64,000 nucleotides of DNA, from assembly GCA_028095005.1 (NCBI GenBank), contig CM051462.1, positions 239,996,973-240,060,972 on the forward strand, in the 5' to 3' direction. Below are positions 34,732 to 47,227 of this stretch, one piece after another; position 1 is the first letter of the stretch, and every line of letters starts with the position of its first letter. Position numbers and translations under genes: made by a program. The notes under the pieces were generated by a model that did no database searches, was not told where the DNA came from, and worked only from the letters and a program-made list of their open reading frames with translations. This stretch comes from Rhynchospora pubera. Taxonomy: Eukaryota; Streptophyta; Magnoliopsida; Poales; Cyperaceae.

Positions 34732-34847
34732 AGCGGGTCGCTGGCTGGGCTAGCGGGCCGCTTTCACTGAACAACAAGCTGATCGCTGGAACGCCATGCA
34801 GGTCGCTTGATTGATGTGCGGACCGCTAGGTTGCTAAGCGGACCGCT
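34732..34847. repeat. Six-copy cluster of 20-bp-spaced palindromes
   Basis: Units start at 34732, 34752, 34777, 34797, 34817 and 34837. All spacings are 20 bp except one of 25. Between units the filler often reads GGCTGGGCT. Confidence 0.8.
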
Positions 34848-35952
34848 TGTATTCAGTCTGTGGTAGACTGAAATCTCCAATTTTATGGTTTAAACTATGT
34901 GTTTCTAGAGATTCCTAGGAGGATTCTCATATAACCATAGGTTCAGTTGCATGTCTGATTGCACCTTCTCATAGATTTCAAGGAAATTTATCGGAGGAGA
35001 ACCATAATTATGCCATTTTGTTAAATCACATGATTCCTTGAGGTGTGGAGATTTATAGATAACTTATAGTTTCTTATGCAAGCTACTTCAGTTAATATGA
35101 ACTTGATTTGGATGCTGAGGAAAAGAGGGGGAAATGAAATAGGTTCTTCCTCAACATTCTCGCATAAGTTCAATGAAGTTAAGCTTAGGAAAAGATACTA
35201 TAGAGTTTAAATCTCACTTTGAGCAATTTAGACACATATGCCCTAATATCCGATTTTTTTAAAATTGAGAGTTAGGAGGAGTGTTTGCTCAAAATAGCAA
35301 TGTTGAAATAAAATTGATGTTGAGGTCAATTTGATTTTCATTGCTAAAGGAATTTATTCAATGATGAAATATGAGATAGAGTAAATAAAGAAAGATTATT
35401 GCATGACTTGTATGATTTAGAATATAGGGAGTACTTCAAGAGCAGTGTCTCCGGTATAGTCCGTTTGAAGTGATACACCAGAGTAGAGGGAGTCTAGTGT
35501 AAGGAAACTCTCTTGTTGGAGATGAGTTTGCCTCTACCTATCTCATTCTAAGCAATAGATATGATTATGTTGAAACTATTCTAGACATATAACAGTTTTA
35601 GACAAGGATCACTTCACTGATTGAGCAGTGAAAAACTAAGAACACAAGAGGTGCATACTTAGTTGATCCATGGCTGAGAGTGCACGTTTAGCCAATTTAT
35701 TAGTTGTCTAAAATATATGTTACATGGTCCAAGAATAAGTTGTCAAATAATAATTGCACATATAGTGCACTATTAGCTTGAAGAATAGATATATAACTTC
35801 TTTATCTTTGGGTGTTGAATCCCCTATGCATAAATCTAGATAAGTCTGAAAAGAAAGAAAGTAATCTGTATTATAATAGGGTTCACTTAGTACTACTGGA
35901 TGTAGTGTAATGTGGCACATTGATGTTATAAAGTGTGTTAGGAGCCATTCTT

Positions 35953-36029
35953 AGCGGACCGCTAACTGGGCTAGCGGATCGCTGACAAAGAATGACCTGG
36001 CAGGTCGCTAGCTGGGCTAGCGGACCGCT
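35953..36029. repeat. Two pairs of 20-bp-spaced palindromes
   Basis: Units start at 35953 and 35973, then 35999 (degenerate) and 36019; filler AACTGGGCT / AGCTGGGCT. Confidence 0.8.
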
Positions 36030-36370
36030 TGGATTGGAATCTAAATAGACGACTGTCTATTTCAGATTGCTCCTTATACATACCCCTTACAATAACCATT
36101 CTTCTCTCTTCTACTATGAGAATAGAGAGTAGAACTAGGTTTGAGAGGGAGGCTATTCCATTGCTTGGAGCAATTGAAAGACACACATATTTAATTGCAT
36201 TCCAAGAGTAGTACAAACAGTGAAATGAGTTCCTAAGTAAATTGAGGTTTCTTGAGAGAAGTGCTGAATGTAGCTATGCCTTCATAATTCAATATATATT
36301 TGACCTGGGGTCAAATATTATTGATGAAGAGGAAGCTCAACAAGCATCAGACTCTTAGCTGCATAATCTA

Positions 36371-36520
36371 AGCGGACCGCTTGCTGGGCAAGCGGACCGC
36401 CTTAGATTGAGATGACTTCCAATACAAGTCCTCTGTCAGTTCTAAATGCAGCGGACCGCTGGGAAGTCTAGCGGACCGCTGAGAGTTTAAGCGAGTCGCT
36501 GAACGAATCAGCGGACCGTT
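36371..36520. repeat. Pair plus four-copy cluster of 20-bp-spaced palindromes
   Basis: Units start at 36371 and 36391, then at 36450, 36470, 36490 and 36510. The GAGAGTTTAAGCG segment between units repeats that in the 32643 cluster. Confidence 0.8.
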
Positions 36521-36952
36521 GGAACTGAGTCAGACTTGTAAGAAGTTGCAAAACCTTATTTGTAATGAGTTGATTAACCATTACAGTTATCTCCTAGTTG
36601 GTTGCATGGTGCAACAGGACTAGTTCAAGCAGCAGGAGAGGCTTGCTTGGTTTCTATGCATGTGACAATAGAAACGAGATATTATGACTCATGAGCTTCT
36701 ATATTGAGTTAGGAGCATAGTAGACTAGTGCATGATGCACATTCTACTTGTAACCCTATTGCAGATTATAAAGTCATGTCACTCTAGCAAGGCTATGAGT
36801 TTGACATATGTTATAAGCCAATTCCAATACCTATTTGCAAATGCATATAGAGTTTGATATATCTGAAAGAAAGTATGACAAATAACATGCCAAGTATACT
36901 TTGATAATAAAGTTTGCTTGATTACAATTATTTTTCATGAAACAAATTATTT

Positions 36953-37088
36953 GCTCTCTCATTTGGGAGATCGAGTAAATATGATACTCTCTCATTGTGG
37001 AGATTGAGTTGACTCTCTTATAGTGGAGATGGAGTCAAAAGCATGTTTTGATTTTCATACTAGCTCTCTCATTTGTGAGATAGAACAC
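36953..37088 (+). repeat. Four short repeats CTCTCTCATTTGTGAGATNGAG in the non-coding element
   Basis: Near-identical 22-mers start at about 36954, 36992, 37014 and 37065. Each can form a small TCTC/GAGA stem. Confidence 0.6.
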
Positions 37089-38491
37089 ATTGACATAACT
37101 GATGCTTATGTCAAGAGGGAGTTTGGTTGAGATAGTCCTTGAAACAATTGGAAGTTGTTGTGACTTCAGGGAGGTCGATAACAACTCATTGTTAAGTATT
37201 GCTCTAGAAGCACACTGTGGGGTAATGGACTAAACCAAACAGATTCAGATAGATGGAGACATGATAGCACAGAGGGAGTTGATCTGATATTGAGTGGATT
37301 CCTATATGGAACAGTTCATAACACCCTAATGATCTGTTTCAGGATACTCAAAATTCTCTGATAGTTCAGAGAGATGTCAAATGAATTATTTCATTTGGAG
37401 ATGGTCTATATGACAATTAGATCCTCATTGTTATATGTACTTGAACTTGGATAATGAACATTGAGTTTATTATTAATCAAGTACATGTTAGCACTTATGG
37501 TAGTGTGTCATTGAACTTTAGATTGTCTCGCTCACACGAGCAATCGCCTCTAATGCCTGGGGCATGTAGAGATGAGACTAGATTGAGCTATGTGCGCTTA
37601 GTCAGGGACTAAGGAGCCATCTGGGATGGACGAAGCTCATTGTCGCTTCAGTCTGGGACTGAAATGAGACTTGTCTTCTTTTAGGCGATCCGATATGATT
37701 GTGCCCCAAACAATCATGTAGTTCAATAAAAGCCGAGGTGAGAATCTCCTTAGAACTCGGGGAGTGTCTAAGTGGAGAATCTCAGGATTAGTTGCAATAA
37801 GAAGTGGTCTAGACCATAGACACTTGATTTGCAAACTGAATCTAGACTCGTACAATGAATGTGAACACATGTCTGTTTAGCAGATAATTCATTGTAACAT
37901 GTGCTCATACCACATGTGCTTGGTGACTTATGAAAGTGGGTTGAGTGGTTCCAGGACCAAGACCGTATGACTCCCCATGTGTGAGTTCCATGATTACGTA
38001 CCCTTTGACTTTTGACTATGTCATGAAAAATGGGGTCAGGGCTGCTACTTTGGTGTGTACCCTATGGTGATGTATATTCCGCCTGTCGGGGCATTGCTGG
38101 GCAAGCGACTGATTTCGTTTTGAGTCTCATGAGTCGAAAGGAAGATTCAATTCATCATGCACAAACGATAGATTTGTTGGTGTTCTGAGCTCACCAAACT
38201 CGTCATATGGACTGAGGTTGGGAACATACAGCAGACTAAGACTGAGACGGAAAAGACATGTATTATTGAGCGGTCAATAATGTCTGATCTAGTGCGGATT
38301 TGAATGTTTCTAAGGTACTAGTGTACACATTTATATAACTGTTTTTATAAAAGGGTAGATGCTCTCTCGCTGGCTTTGAATTTATTCAAAGTGAGGCTTT
38401 TGAGCTCCCGCATGGACAGGTGTATGCGCTGGTCGCACGTTCCATTTGCCGTATGAGTGACATGTTGTGTGAAACTTCTCCGAGAGGGAGA

Positions 38492-38999
38492 TGTTGGAAT
38501 TACGGAGAAATTCTGGATGGCCAGCGGCCCGCTAAAGGGTCCAGCGACCCGCTGGGTCGCGGAATCAGAAAGGCGTCTGTTCGGTTCTGTAACCGACAGA
38601 GGCTTTATATACTCAGATCTAGTGTTCTGTTACTTGGTGGTCTTGGTGATTCCGTCCCCAAAGGTCCAGAACCCTAGAGAGAGATCTGAGAGAGAGAGGG
38701 AGCCTTCTCCTCCCTTGCTTGATGGATTTCCAAGCATGAATGAGAAGCACGGCATGTCGGGCACTTGGAATCGTGGATGGTGGTGCTAGACCCTAACTTG
38801 AGGTCGTAGTGCATCGGCCGCATACGGAGAGAGACAGAGGCTGTGCGCAGCGGTTACGTGGCGGCGATGGCTTGCGGTATCGCCTACGAGATCGAAGTCT
38901 GGTATATTCGATTCTTCCGCAAACGGTAATCTAATCCCTATTAGATTTACATTATTCATGATAGGTTTGTAGTAGAAGTCCATCCTACCCAAACCTTCA
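38492..38999 (+). repeat. 3' LTR of the non-coding element
   Basis: 508 bp, one difference from the 5' LTR by eye; followed by the second GTACT. Confidence 0.93.
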
Positions 39000-39004
39000 G
39001 TACT

Positions 39005-40929
39005 AATAACACAAACAAAGATCAAACATGATCTGTAGAGAGAGACAATAATGGTCTAAAAGAGCGATAAGTTGTATTATGCTGGATATGATATGTGCGC
39101 ATATATGCTTACTGGTTTTATTTTATATATCCAAAGCTATATCAACTATTATCAAGTAAATTTAAGGTACAGTATGTTCAAGTATAGGTATATTCAAGTG
39201 AATTTGCGCCTCAATTTACAACTGAAGATGAAGGCATTTGGTGTTACAGGTCAGTGCATTTACATAGATAGGTACATCCTGAATGCATAGGTACAACGCA
39301 TAGGTCAGTAAAATGTTGCTTTAAAAGAGAGTGTGAAAGGCTTAACATGTGAAATTAAAACAACAGACTCTAAAGAAAAAATACACGTGAAACTAGAAGG
39401 AACATGTACTGAGATAAGCAAGAAGTTTTAAAAAAAATAGTTAACCAAATGCTTGTGATAAGCAAGAAGCTAACTCGAAGGCACACGTACTGAGAAAAGC
39501 TTGATTTCTAGTGAAGGCAGTCAATAATTCTGATGCACCAGATGTACCAAATGCTTGTGATACCATTTTAGTGTACGTGTACCATATGCACTATAAGGAA
39601 ACAGATACTATCCATTTCATATTACAGATACTATCCATTTCTATCAGCAAGTCAATACAATAGTCCAGATTGTTCAAACTAAACATAAAAAAAAAACGCA
39701 AAAGAAAAGAATCTTTAAAAATAGTCAAAATCTTCTCCATCAGTGACTAATAGGTTGATTCTTCGCAGAAATGAGTTAAAACAGATCCAGTCCAAATCTT
39801 CTCCATCGGTCTTTCTGGTCTGCTAGATTTTTGAACAATATTTTTGCTGCAACCAATCTCTGACAAATACAACATGCACCCAAACTTAGTTTTAATTTAA
39901 ATCCAACAATTATAGCCCATGTTAAGTACTGAGACTAGCTCATGAGATAACAACCCAAAATAGATCGGAATCTAACTTGAGAAAAAATTTTCAGATTGGT
40001 CCTGACAAAATAGATAACAAACCAAGTTTTTGGTGCGGGTTCAGGTCTTTTACCAGCTACTGGTATGGTTCTATTGGGCTCTGGTATAAATTCAGGGACT
40101 TTTGGTTTACCATTTATAAACTAGATTTAAAACTTCATTGCAGCTCTCTGACTTTGAACAGAGACAGGTTAATTTATACTGCAAAAACTAGTGTATATCC
40201 TAATAGAGTTGATGTGAAAATCGGAAAGTTTATAAAGAGAAACTAAAAATTGTTTTTGGTACAAATCATTTTATTTTCAATTACATAACGTGTCACAAGT
40301 AAAACCTTAGTAGAAATCTTTAAAAACAGAATTTCAGAAATTGCTTTTGGAGAATTGCGAAGTCATGAATTATTTGGAGCACTAAGAGCGGGTAGATGAA
40401 TCGTTCTTCTAGTTTTGCTCAGATTATCGATAGATGCAAACAATTTCGCGCTTGGCCTTCCTGTGTACGAAAATTAACTAGGGTTGAGGAGGAGGAGAGA
40501 GAGAGAGAGAGAGAGAGAGCACGGAGAAAGACCCAATTTTCTGTGCACGAGAGAGCCGACGCGGAATCGTATCCTCTATCAACCTTTAAAAGATTGGAAG
40601 AGTGCCGACCCGTCTTCTCGAGCGTTGGATTAGAATCTAACAGGGCGCGCGTAGAGAAGAAAAAATAGAACTCTCAATTCCTGCCCGACTGCCCTCTTCT
40701 CGGTAATACTTTCAACGACAACCGTTCGATCTAAATAAACGGTGCGATGGAAACGCTCCCTCAAAAATTAAGAAAAAAAAAGAAAAATCCTTTCTTCTCA
40801 AAAGGACCGTATAAGGAATTTGTATCCTTCGTCGCGCACAAACCCCTTGTTTTCATCTCCAGGTCGTGGGACGATCGTGCACATCTGTTCGAGCCATCGC
40901 TGTGTTTGATTTCTCATCTGATACGAACG
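39005..40929. other. Intergenic, leading to the SAS10 promoter
   Basis: No gene is supported. A GA microsatellite lies at about 40496-40520. From about 40390 the base composition becomes mixed, as in a promoter region. Confidence 0.4.
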
Positions 40930-41054
40930 TCTTTTGATCCGAGCCGTCCGATTTAATCTTAACGGTTATGCTTTTTGGGGCCTATCAATCTTGGTATAAT
41001 GTACGGGGCATCTATGGACGTTGAGATTAAATCAGACGGCTGAGATCGAAAGCA
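40930..41054. repeat. MITE, family B, copy 2, in the SAS10 5' region
   Basis: Matches 30070-30194 with only a handful of differences, and ends about 175 bp before the SAS10 ATG. It probably contributes promoter or 5'-UTR sequence. Confidence 0.7.
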
Positions 41055-41228
41055 ATCCATGAGGGGAAGATTTGATCCTACCGTTCATTTAGATCGAACG
41101 GTTCAGATTATTTTGATTAACCATCCAGAGCCAGAGGATAGGACTCCGCCAAGAAGCGCCGTCTCTCGTTCCCTTTTTCTCTCTCTCTCGCCGAAACGAA
41201 AAGGAACCTAAAACCCTGAAATAATAAG

Positions 41229-41842
41229 ATGGGTAAGAAGAGGCAGAGGCAAGTGAAGAAGAAGAGGCCTGACAGCGACGACAATGCTGATGCTGATGCT
41301 GATGCCTTCTGGGAAGACGACCATTCCGACGATGAAATTGATGCCTGTCCGTCCCCTCCCCCCCATTTCTTTTCTTTTCTTTTCTTTTCTTTCAATTATT
41401 ACTAATTACTGATATCTTCCAGTCCACAAGCACCGTCATCTCATTCCCCTCCATGTAGAGGATGAATCCCATGATGGCCACATGGACCAACCTCATCCTG
41501 TTTTTGATTTTCATTTTCAGGTTACTTCAACTATTTCTACTCTAATTCTTCTTTATTTTTTTATTCTATTCTTTCATGAATACCCATCATGATTGCTTCC
41601 CTTTGTTAACAGCCTGATGATGATACTGATCAAAGTGATGACGATGATGCCCAACAACCCCATTCCCCACCCAGAGGCTTTGCTGCTAAGAGTAAGAATC
41701 TATCTCCTTTCCTCATTGCCATTCCACACCTCTTCACATATATCATCATATTTTCACCTCATCTCTTTTGCCTCTACAATTAGTTCATTGCCTCTCTCAT
41801 TATTTCCTGTAGGTTATTCTCTTTCTTTGCCTCTCTTTGCTG

Positions 41843-41889
<47 letters not shown>

Positions 41890-44800
41890 AACACAACACT
41901 CTATCCTTAGTTGCTAGGCAGGCTAAATACTTGAAGCAAAAATTTGGAGGAGGTGAAGATGAAATGGATGACGATGAAGATGAAAATGATCAACAAATAA
42001 ATAACAAATCATGGGGTGGAAGAAAGAATATATACTATAATGCTGATACTGCAGATTCTGAGGTTGGTTTAAACTTTAAGCAATTAATGACATAGGGTGT
42101 ACTTTCATACACTGTTAGACTGATTTCTTGTCAGATGCTTTTCTTATTACTTTCTTCAGAAACAATAAAAAAATTTTCTTCCACATTCAGCTTATTTAAC
42201 TATATCTAGTATAGATTGTGGATACTACTTTTGTGCTCTATCCCGAGTTTTATGTCTGCGTTAACACCACAATATAGGTACTGTCTTTTTTTTTTCCTTA
42301 CATAAACTACTATGTTTGTTTTTAAGATTCGATCAAGTGATGAAGAATTACCAAAAGAAGAGGAGGCTGAAGTGTTGCGAATTCAGAGAGAGAAGGCTCG
42401 GTCTCTTTCAATGGCAGATCTCGGATTACAAGATGATGACGACGTTGAAAGTGATTATGATAAGAAGAGCCAGGTGATTATAACCCAAGCAATTTTTTCG
42501 TGCCAGTGTTTTTTTTTTACAATAATGGTGATTAATAAGGATGACAGGTACATGATTGACCATATGTCATAATAAATTACTGGTTCTTCTGTGGATTGGT
42601 GCTTTGGAAAACATGCAAGGCAGGAACAAAATTCTTCATATTGATTTACAATGCAGTACTGAGATCTATTGGATTGCAATTTTCTTTTTCCTTAGGGTGG
42701 TTTACAGGATGACAAATCCAAAGGGAAAAGTAAATGGGATACCCTTGATGCCAGTTATGAGGAGATTAAGAAGGATGTTGGAGCCTTGTCTGAGGAAGAG
42801 CAAATGGATGTTGTATTTAGGTAATTTCTGTTTTTGCATGACCTCACACTACGTATATATGATTTGCTTGAACAGATATAACTTGTATAATTTTTGTTCT
42901 CATAGTTCTGCTCCGGAGCTAATTGGTTTATTATCTGAACTTAATGAGGCCATTGATCAACTCAATGAGGTCAAAGCGGATGATGGCAAGGTAAATCTTC
43001 TAACTTTGTCATTAATTCAAGAGCTCGGGAATTGAATGTGTGACTTGCAAGTTTTTTTTTCCTTATCTACCCAGTTTCATTTATATGTCATTGCATCTGC
43101 ATCTGCAGGATTGGATTGTCACCCATTCTCACTTTTTTCTTCTCTACCAGGTTTCATAGACGTGTCAATGAGATATTGGTTTTTCTTTTATTTATTTATT
43201 TTTTTTTTCTAGGTGAATGGCGAGGATAATATGGGAAAGGCTGCAGTGAAGCAGTCAGAAGCAAAAGAGGCATTGTTGCTGATGTATTGTCAAGCAATCT
43301 GCTTCTTTCTCCTCCTCAAATCAGAGGGCCTTCCTGTCCGCGATCATCCTGTTATTGGCCGCCTTGTTGAGATTAAGAACATGCTACAAAAGGTTTTCCC
43401 TCTTTTATCCGCTCGTGTCTATACATGACACAGAATTGTACACAGAATAACAGACTTCAAATCTCAAACAGTGTTGTAAAAATTTTGATAGCCGAATTGA
43501 CTTCATTAAAATTCCTTAAGAATTATGTTATCTTTGCATATATTTTATCCTAGAGTAGGTAAATTACATTTTTAATTTAAATATAAATATTGATATCTCT
43601 GCATATATTATTAAAAGCATTAAAATATCTGCAAAAAATCAATTTATTTGGCTGCACAAGGATCAATTGATTGGCGCTACCCATCCTATTGTCAAAGTGG
43701 CCCCAATCAGTACATGCAAGCTACCATGGTTATGGATGTACAGGTGCCAAACAGGCACCCAGTACTGACATCCTACGCTCATTTGATCATCATGGCTGAA
43801 TTGGGAGTTGCATTTTGCATTTGTTGTGAGAAGCTATGCTTGAGGATGTTAATTCTAATCCTTAAACTGTTCTAACACTGCACAGTTGAAAGAGATTGAA
43901 GAGAGAAATCCTTTCCCAACAGAGCAGACTATGAATCTTTCCAAAAGAGCTGATACCCATAAGATAGGTGTTGCACAAGTTTATCAGCAGCAAGAAAAAC
44001 TTTTGGAGATGGTTTCCAGAGATGAAGTAAAGCTGGTATGTGTAGCTAGGCTTGAATTTTGTTTTCTTGTACATGTACAGTTGTATTTTTCTTTATAGTT
44101 TTTTGTTTTTCTCTTTCTTATTTTCTTTTCTTTTTCCACATATTCTCCTCCTCTCTTTTGTAAAAACTTTTAATTAATGAAAGTTCTGTCGGTTGTGATT
44201 GCCATCTGACCCTCAAAAAGGAAAAAGGGAAGTAAATGTAGCTGTGAATGTCTGTATGTAACTAATTTACTGGGATTTCCATGCAGCTGGAGGCTAAAAT
44301 CAATCAGCAGCAGCCTGTCAAAGAGACAGCAATTCAGAAAGCTAAGCAACAGGACCAGGTATTTATCCTTTCTTGACTCAATGTCGCACTTGGTATCAAG
44401 GATCTGGCTCACATGATAGTACTTTTGTAAGAGCAGTGTGGCCTTTGTCATGTTTTCTGACAAATTATGCAATGAAGAGCTGATGATTTGGTTACAAAAT
44501 CTAAGCAAAAGTTACTAAGCTGAATTACAATTCATATGGAAATTTGTGATTGAGGTATTTGCTTTATTATTAGCTGATAATCAGTCCTCTGGAATTACAA
44601 TTGCTTGGTTTGCATTGATGGAATGAAGCTGACCTTGTAGATGGTTCATGCAGGATGTCAAAATAGGTTCACAAAGTTTAGAGATGCTGAAGATAAGAGC
44701 CAATCTTGAGGCCAAGTTGAGAGAAAAGGGCTTATACAGTAGTAAGACCAAGCTGAAGAAATCATTGAGCACAAATCCAACTAATAGGTACTTCCAAAGT

Positions 44801-46573
44801 GAATTTCATGTTTGTTATTATATTTGATGTGATTATCTTTCTCATGTTCCTCATGTGGCAATCTCTGCAGAAATTTTGCCAGTATTGATGATTTTGATGA
44901 TGAGGTGCAAAATGCTAAGAGCAGCAGCAAGAGCAAGTTATCGCAAATAGTCCTCAATAAAGCTAAAAAGGTTAAGGTATGTGAAGATTACATTCGTTGC
45001 CTTTCTATATAAGGATCTAATTACTCCGGATCTTATTGTTAACTATTCTTTTGTTGAAAAACTTTAAGCAAAAAAAGTAATTCTTCAAGAAATGAAGAGA
45101 TTAATAAAATTTTGAACTGTTCCCTAATGATGGTATGCTATAATCTAAGGGCATTTGTTTGTTATTGTTTGCATGTGTTAGTTCGCCTCTGGTGATGATG
45201 ATCTGCCGAAGAGAGATGACATCGGTGAACGGAGGAGGAAGCACGAGCTTCGTGTACTTGGGAAAATTGGGGCCGACAATGATAATGAAGATGATGGTAA
45301 TCATGACGATCGCGATGGCAATGATGATGAAGAGGTGTTAGATGATGATGATGATGCGTCAGAAGATGAATTTTACAATCAGACCAAGAGGAAGCACGTT
45401 GAGAAGCTAATCACCAGGCAACAACTGAATTCAATGTATCCCTCTCTCTTCACACACACTTTTTACATTGAAGCAAACAATATAATCTCTATCCTAAGTG
45501 ACAGAACAGGTAATGTACCTGTAACTTTAAATCAAATAATTAGGTATGGCTGATGGTTCATGTTTTGTGGTTGCCTTGAGGTGCAACATGCTATCTTTTA
45601 GGCCATTAGGGAGCCATTAATTGAGTTGCACCTGAAAACCGTGTTCAGTTATGTTGTGCTCGTGATTATCATGTTGAACTCTTTTGGATAAATCATGCAC
45701 CTCTATCTACCAGGAAACAAATTGTCCCTTCAGAGGAAGCGGAACAGCAAGCTGATGGTAAACGCCAGATCTCCTATCAGGTCGGTTTCTTAATCTGAAT
45801 TTGTCTCCTGGCATTATGCGCCATGCATATCTATTTGCATCCCGTCTCAGAGTGGAATCAAATAATATAAAATTGCCCGGCTAGCTTTGGGTTGTGGACT
45901 CGTGGTTTAAATATTTCAACTTTGAGATGATTTTGCCTGATATGGCTGTATTAATCTGTCCCATCATCGGCCCATGTTAGGTGTGAGCACAGCCTTTTCA
46001 TCTGAAACCAATTGAACCTGTTTATTGGTGATATAGTGTCTAATATATTATCACGTTTTGATAAAGGAAGTGACAGTTCAATTGGATTAAGAAGTTATAT
46101 GAATCCTACCAGGTAGGACTGAAATTTGGTAACTTCAGTTCATGTTAAGACACAACACAACTCATTTGAGAGCTGAGATTAGTGGCGCTTTTGCTTGTGC
46201 TGAATCCTACCTTGTACTGATTTGAGAACTGAGATTAATGGCGCTTTTTGGTCGTTCTGATAGTTACTGAGCAAATACATGGTATTGCTTGCAGATGAAT
46301 AAGAACAAGGGATTGACCCGGCATAGGAAAAAGGATTTGAAGAACCCGAGGAAGAAGTACAGGGTAAGAATCACTCTTCTCTTCTATATCTCTGCGTCGT
46401 CTCCCTAGGTTGTTTATTGTTATTGAGATGATTTGTTGGTTGATCAGGCAAAGCACAGCAAGTGGGAAAAGAGGCGCAAAGGCCAAGTGCGTGACATCAG
46501 GCATGCCTCCGGCTCGTATGGCGGCGAGTCATCTGGAATCAACCCATTTGTTAGTCACAGTGTTAGATTTTAG
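41229..46573 (+). CDS. SAS10: SAS10/UTP3 nucleolar protein (THALLO-like), 16 exons
   Basis: Exons: 41229-41346, 41423-41520, 41613-41691, 41911-42062, 42327-42473, 42696-42820, 42906-42990, 43213-43392, 43886-44035, 44287-44358, 44654-44787, 44871-44976, 45182-45435, 45714-45780, 46295-46363 and 46448-46573. They join in frame to 653 residues, about the length of the Arabidopsis homologue. The family is part of the small-subunit processome: it binds U3 snoRNP and is needed for pre-18S rRNA processing, and yeast Sas10 also affects silencing. Visible: a basic start MGKKRQRQVKKKRP, several Asp/Glu-rich stretches (residues about 20-110, 160-195 and 490-540), the Sas10/Utp3/C1D helical domain at about 240-330 (SAPELIGLLSELNEAIDQL), and the C-terminal Sas10 domain at about 575-653 (RQISYQMNKNKGLTRHRKK, NPRKKYR, SGINPF). 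All introns are GT-AG. Confidence 0.93.
41848..41887. repeat. (AT)n microsatellite in SAS10 intron 3
   Basis: About 20 uninterrupted AT units ending 23 bp before the exon 4 acceptor; likely polymorphic. Confidence 0.95.
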
Positions 46574-46930
46574 TTTGAGTGATATCTGTCTAGACAAATT
46601 AAAGATGAACCATCCATCCATATACATTATTATTAGTTATTAGTAAGTGTATTATGAGTTGGTTATGTAAGCAATTTCTTATATGATGTACTTAGAATTC
46701 ATTCATTCTGATTTAGTCGTCAACGATTTGTCAACCTAATTTCTTCGAATGGTAGCAGCTGAGACTTTTTTATACTTATACATAGCTAAGAGCACTCTTT
46801 GAGTCTGTCTAGAGATAGCCTAGAGGTCCTGCTGAAGATGATGATTTCTTATTCCTTTATATATCCGTATTCCGTGTGCTGTGTGCACATCTAGAAATTT
46901 GCAGTGGAGTTGAACCCCCGAATGGCTGTC
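46574..46930. other. SAS10 3' flank
   Basis: Probable 3' UTR and spacer; no other feature seen. Confidence 0.4.
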
Positions 46931-46937
46931 AGCCTTT

Positions 46938-47089
46938 CATGCATATATGCTCGCACGTGCACTTCACTATGCAACACGTGTATTATGAGGCAAAAGAGCT
47001 TTCTGCCACGTCCCCAAGCGGCCAAGCCCAGCCCAGTGCCACGCGCCATCTAATCAAGTGTTTGTGCTTAGTTGCTTACCTATAATTTA
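46938..47089 (+). promoter_or_regulatory. Seed/ABA-type promoter of the dehydrogenase gene
   Basis: The RY core CATGCA is at 46938-46943 and two G-boxes CACGTG at 46954-46959 and 46975-46980, all within 43 bp. A further ACGT core lies near 47009 (CCACGTCC). TATAATTTAA at 47081-47090 fits a TATA box about 140 bp before the ATG. RY plus ABRE/G-box is the arrangement bound by ABI3/ABI5-type regulators in seeds, which suits this gene family. The binding is inferred. Confidence 0.5.
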
Positions 47090-47227
47090 ATAGCATGCCG
47101 AGCTTCCTGTTCTGCGGATCGACATCACCCCCTCAGTACCCTCCTCAGTAGTCGTCGCCTCTTGCAGATCGAAGAACCAGAATCTTTTTTTTTTTTATTA
47201 TTAGTTAGCATCATCAGCATTAGAGCC

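Larger units (their letters stand above)
31709..39004 (+). mobile_element. Large non-coding LTR retrotransposon (LARD-like)
   Basis: 508-bp LTRs (31714-32221 and 38492-38999) are flanked by perfect GTACT copies (31709-31713, 39000-39004). The primer site TGGTATCAGAGCC lies at 32223-32235 and a purine tract (GAGAGGGAGA) before the 3' LTR. By eye the LTRs differ at one base (A at 32059 versus G). The 6.3-kb interior holds no frame longer than about 135 codons and no recognisable gag, RT or integrase. It is a recent insertion of a non-autonomous element that must use proteins from elsewhere. Orientation is from the primer site. Confidence 0.92.

Noticed and set aside
43640..43860. Extra SAS10 exon from the plus-strand frame at 43648
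   Set aside because: The exon 8-9 join is in frame without it and the sequence has no place in the family.
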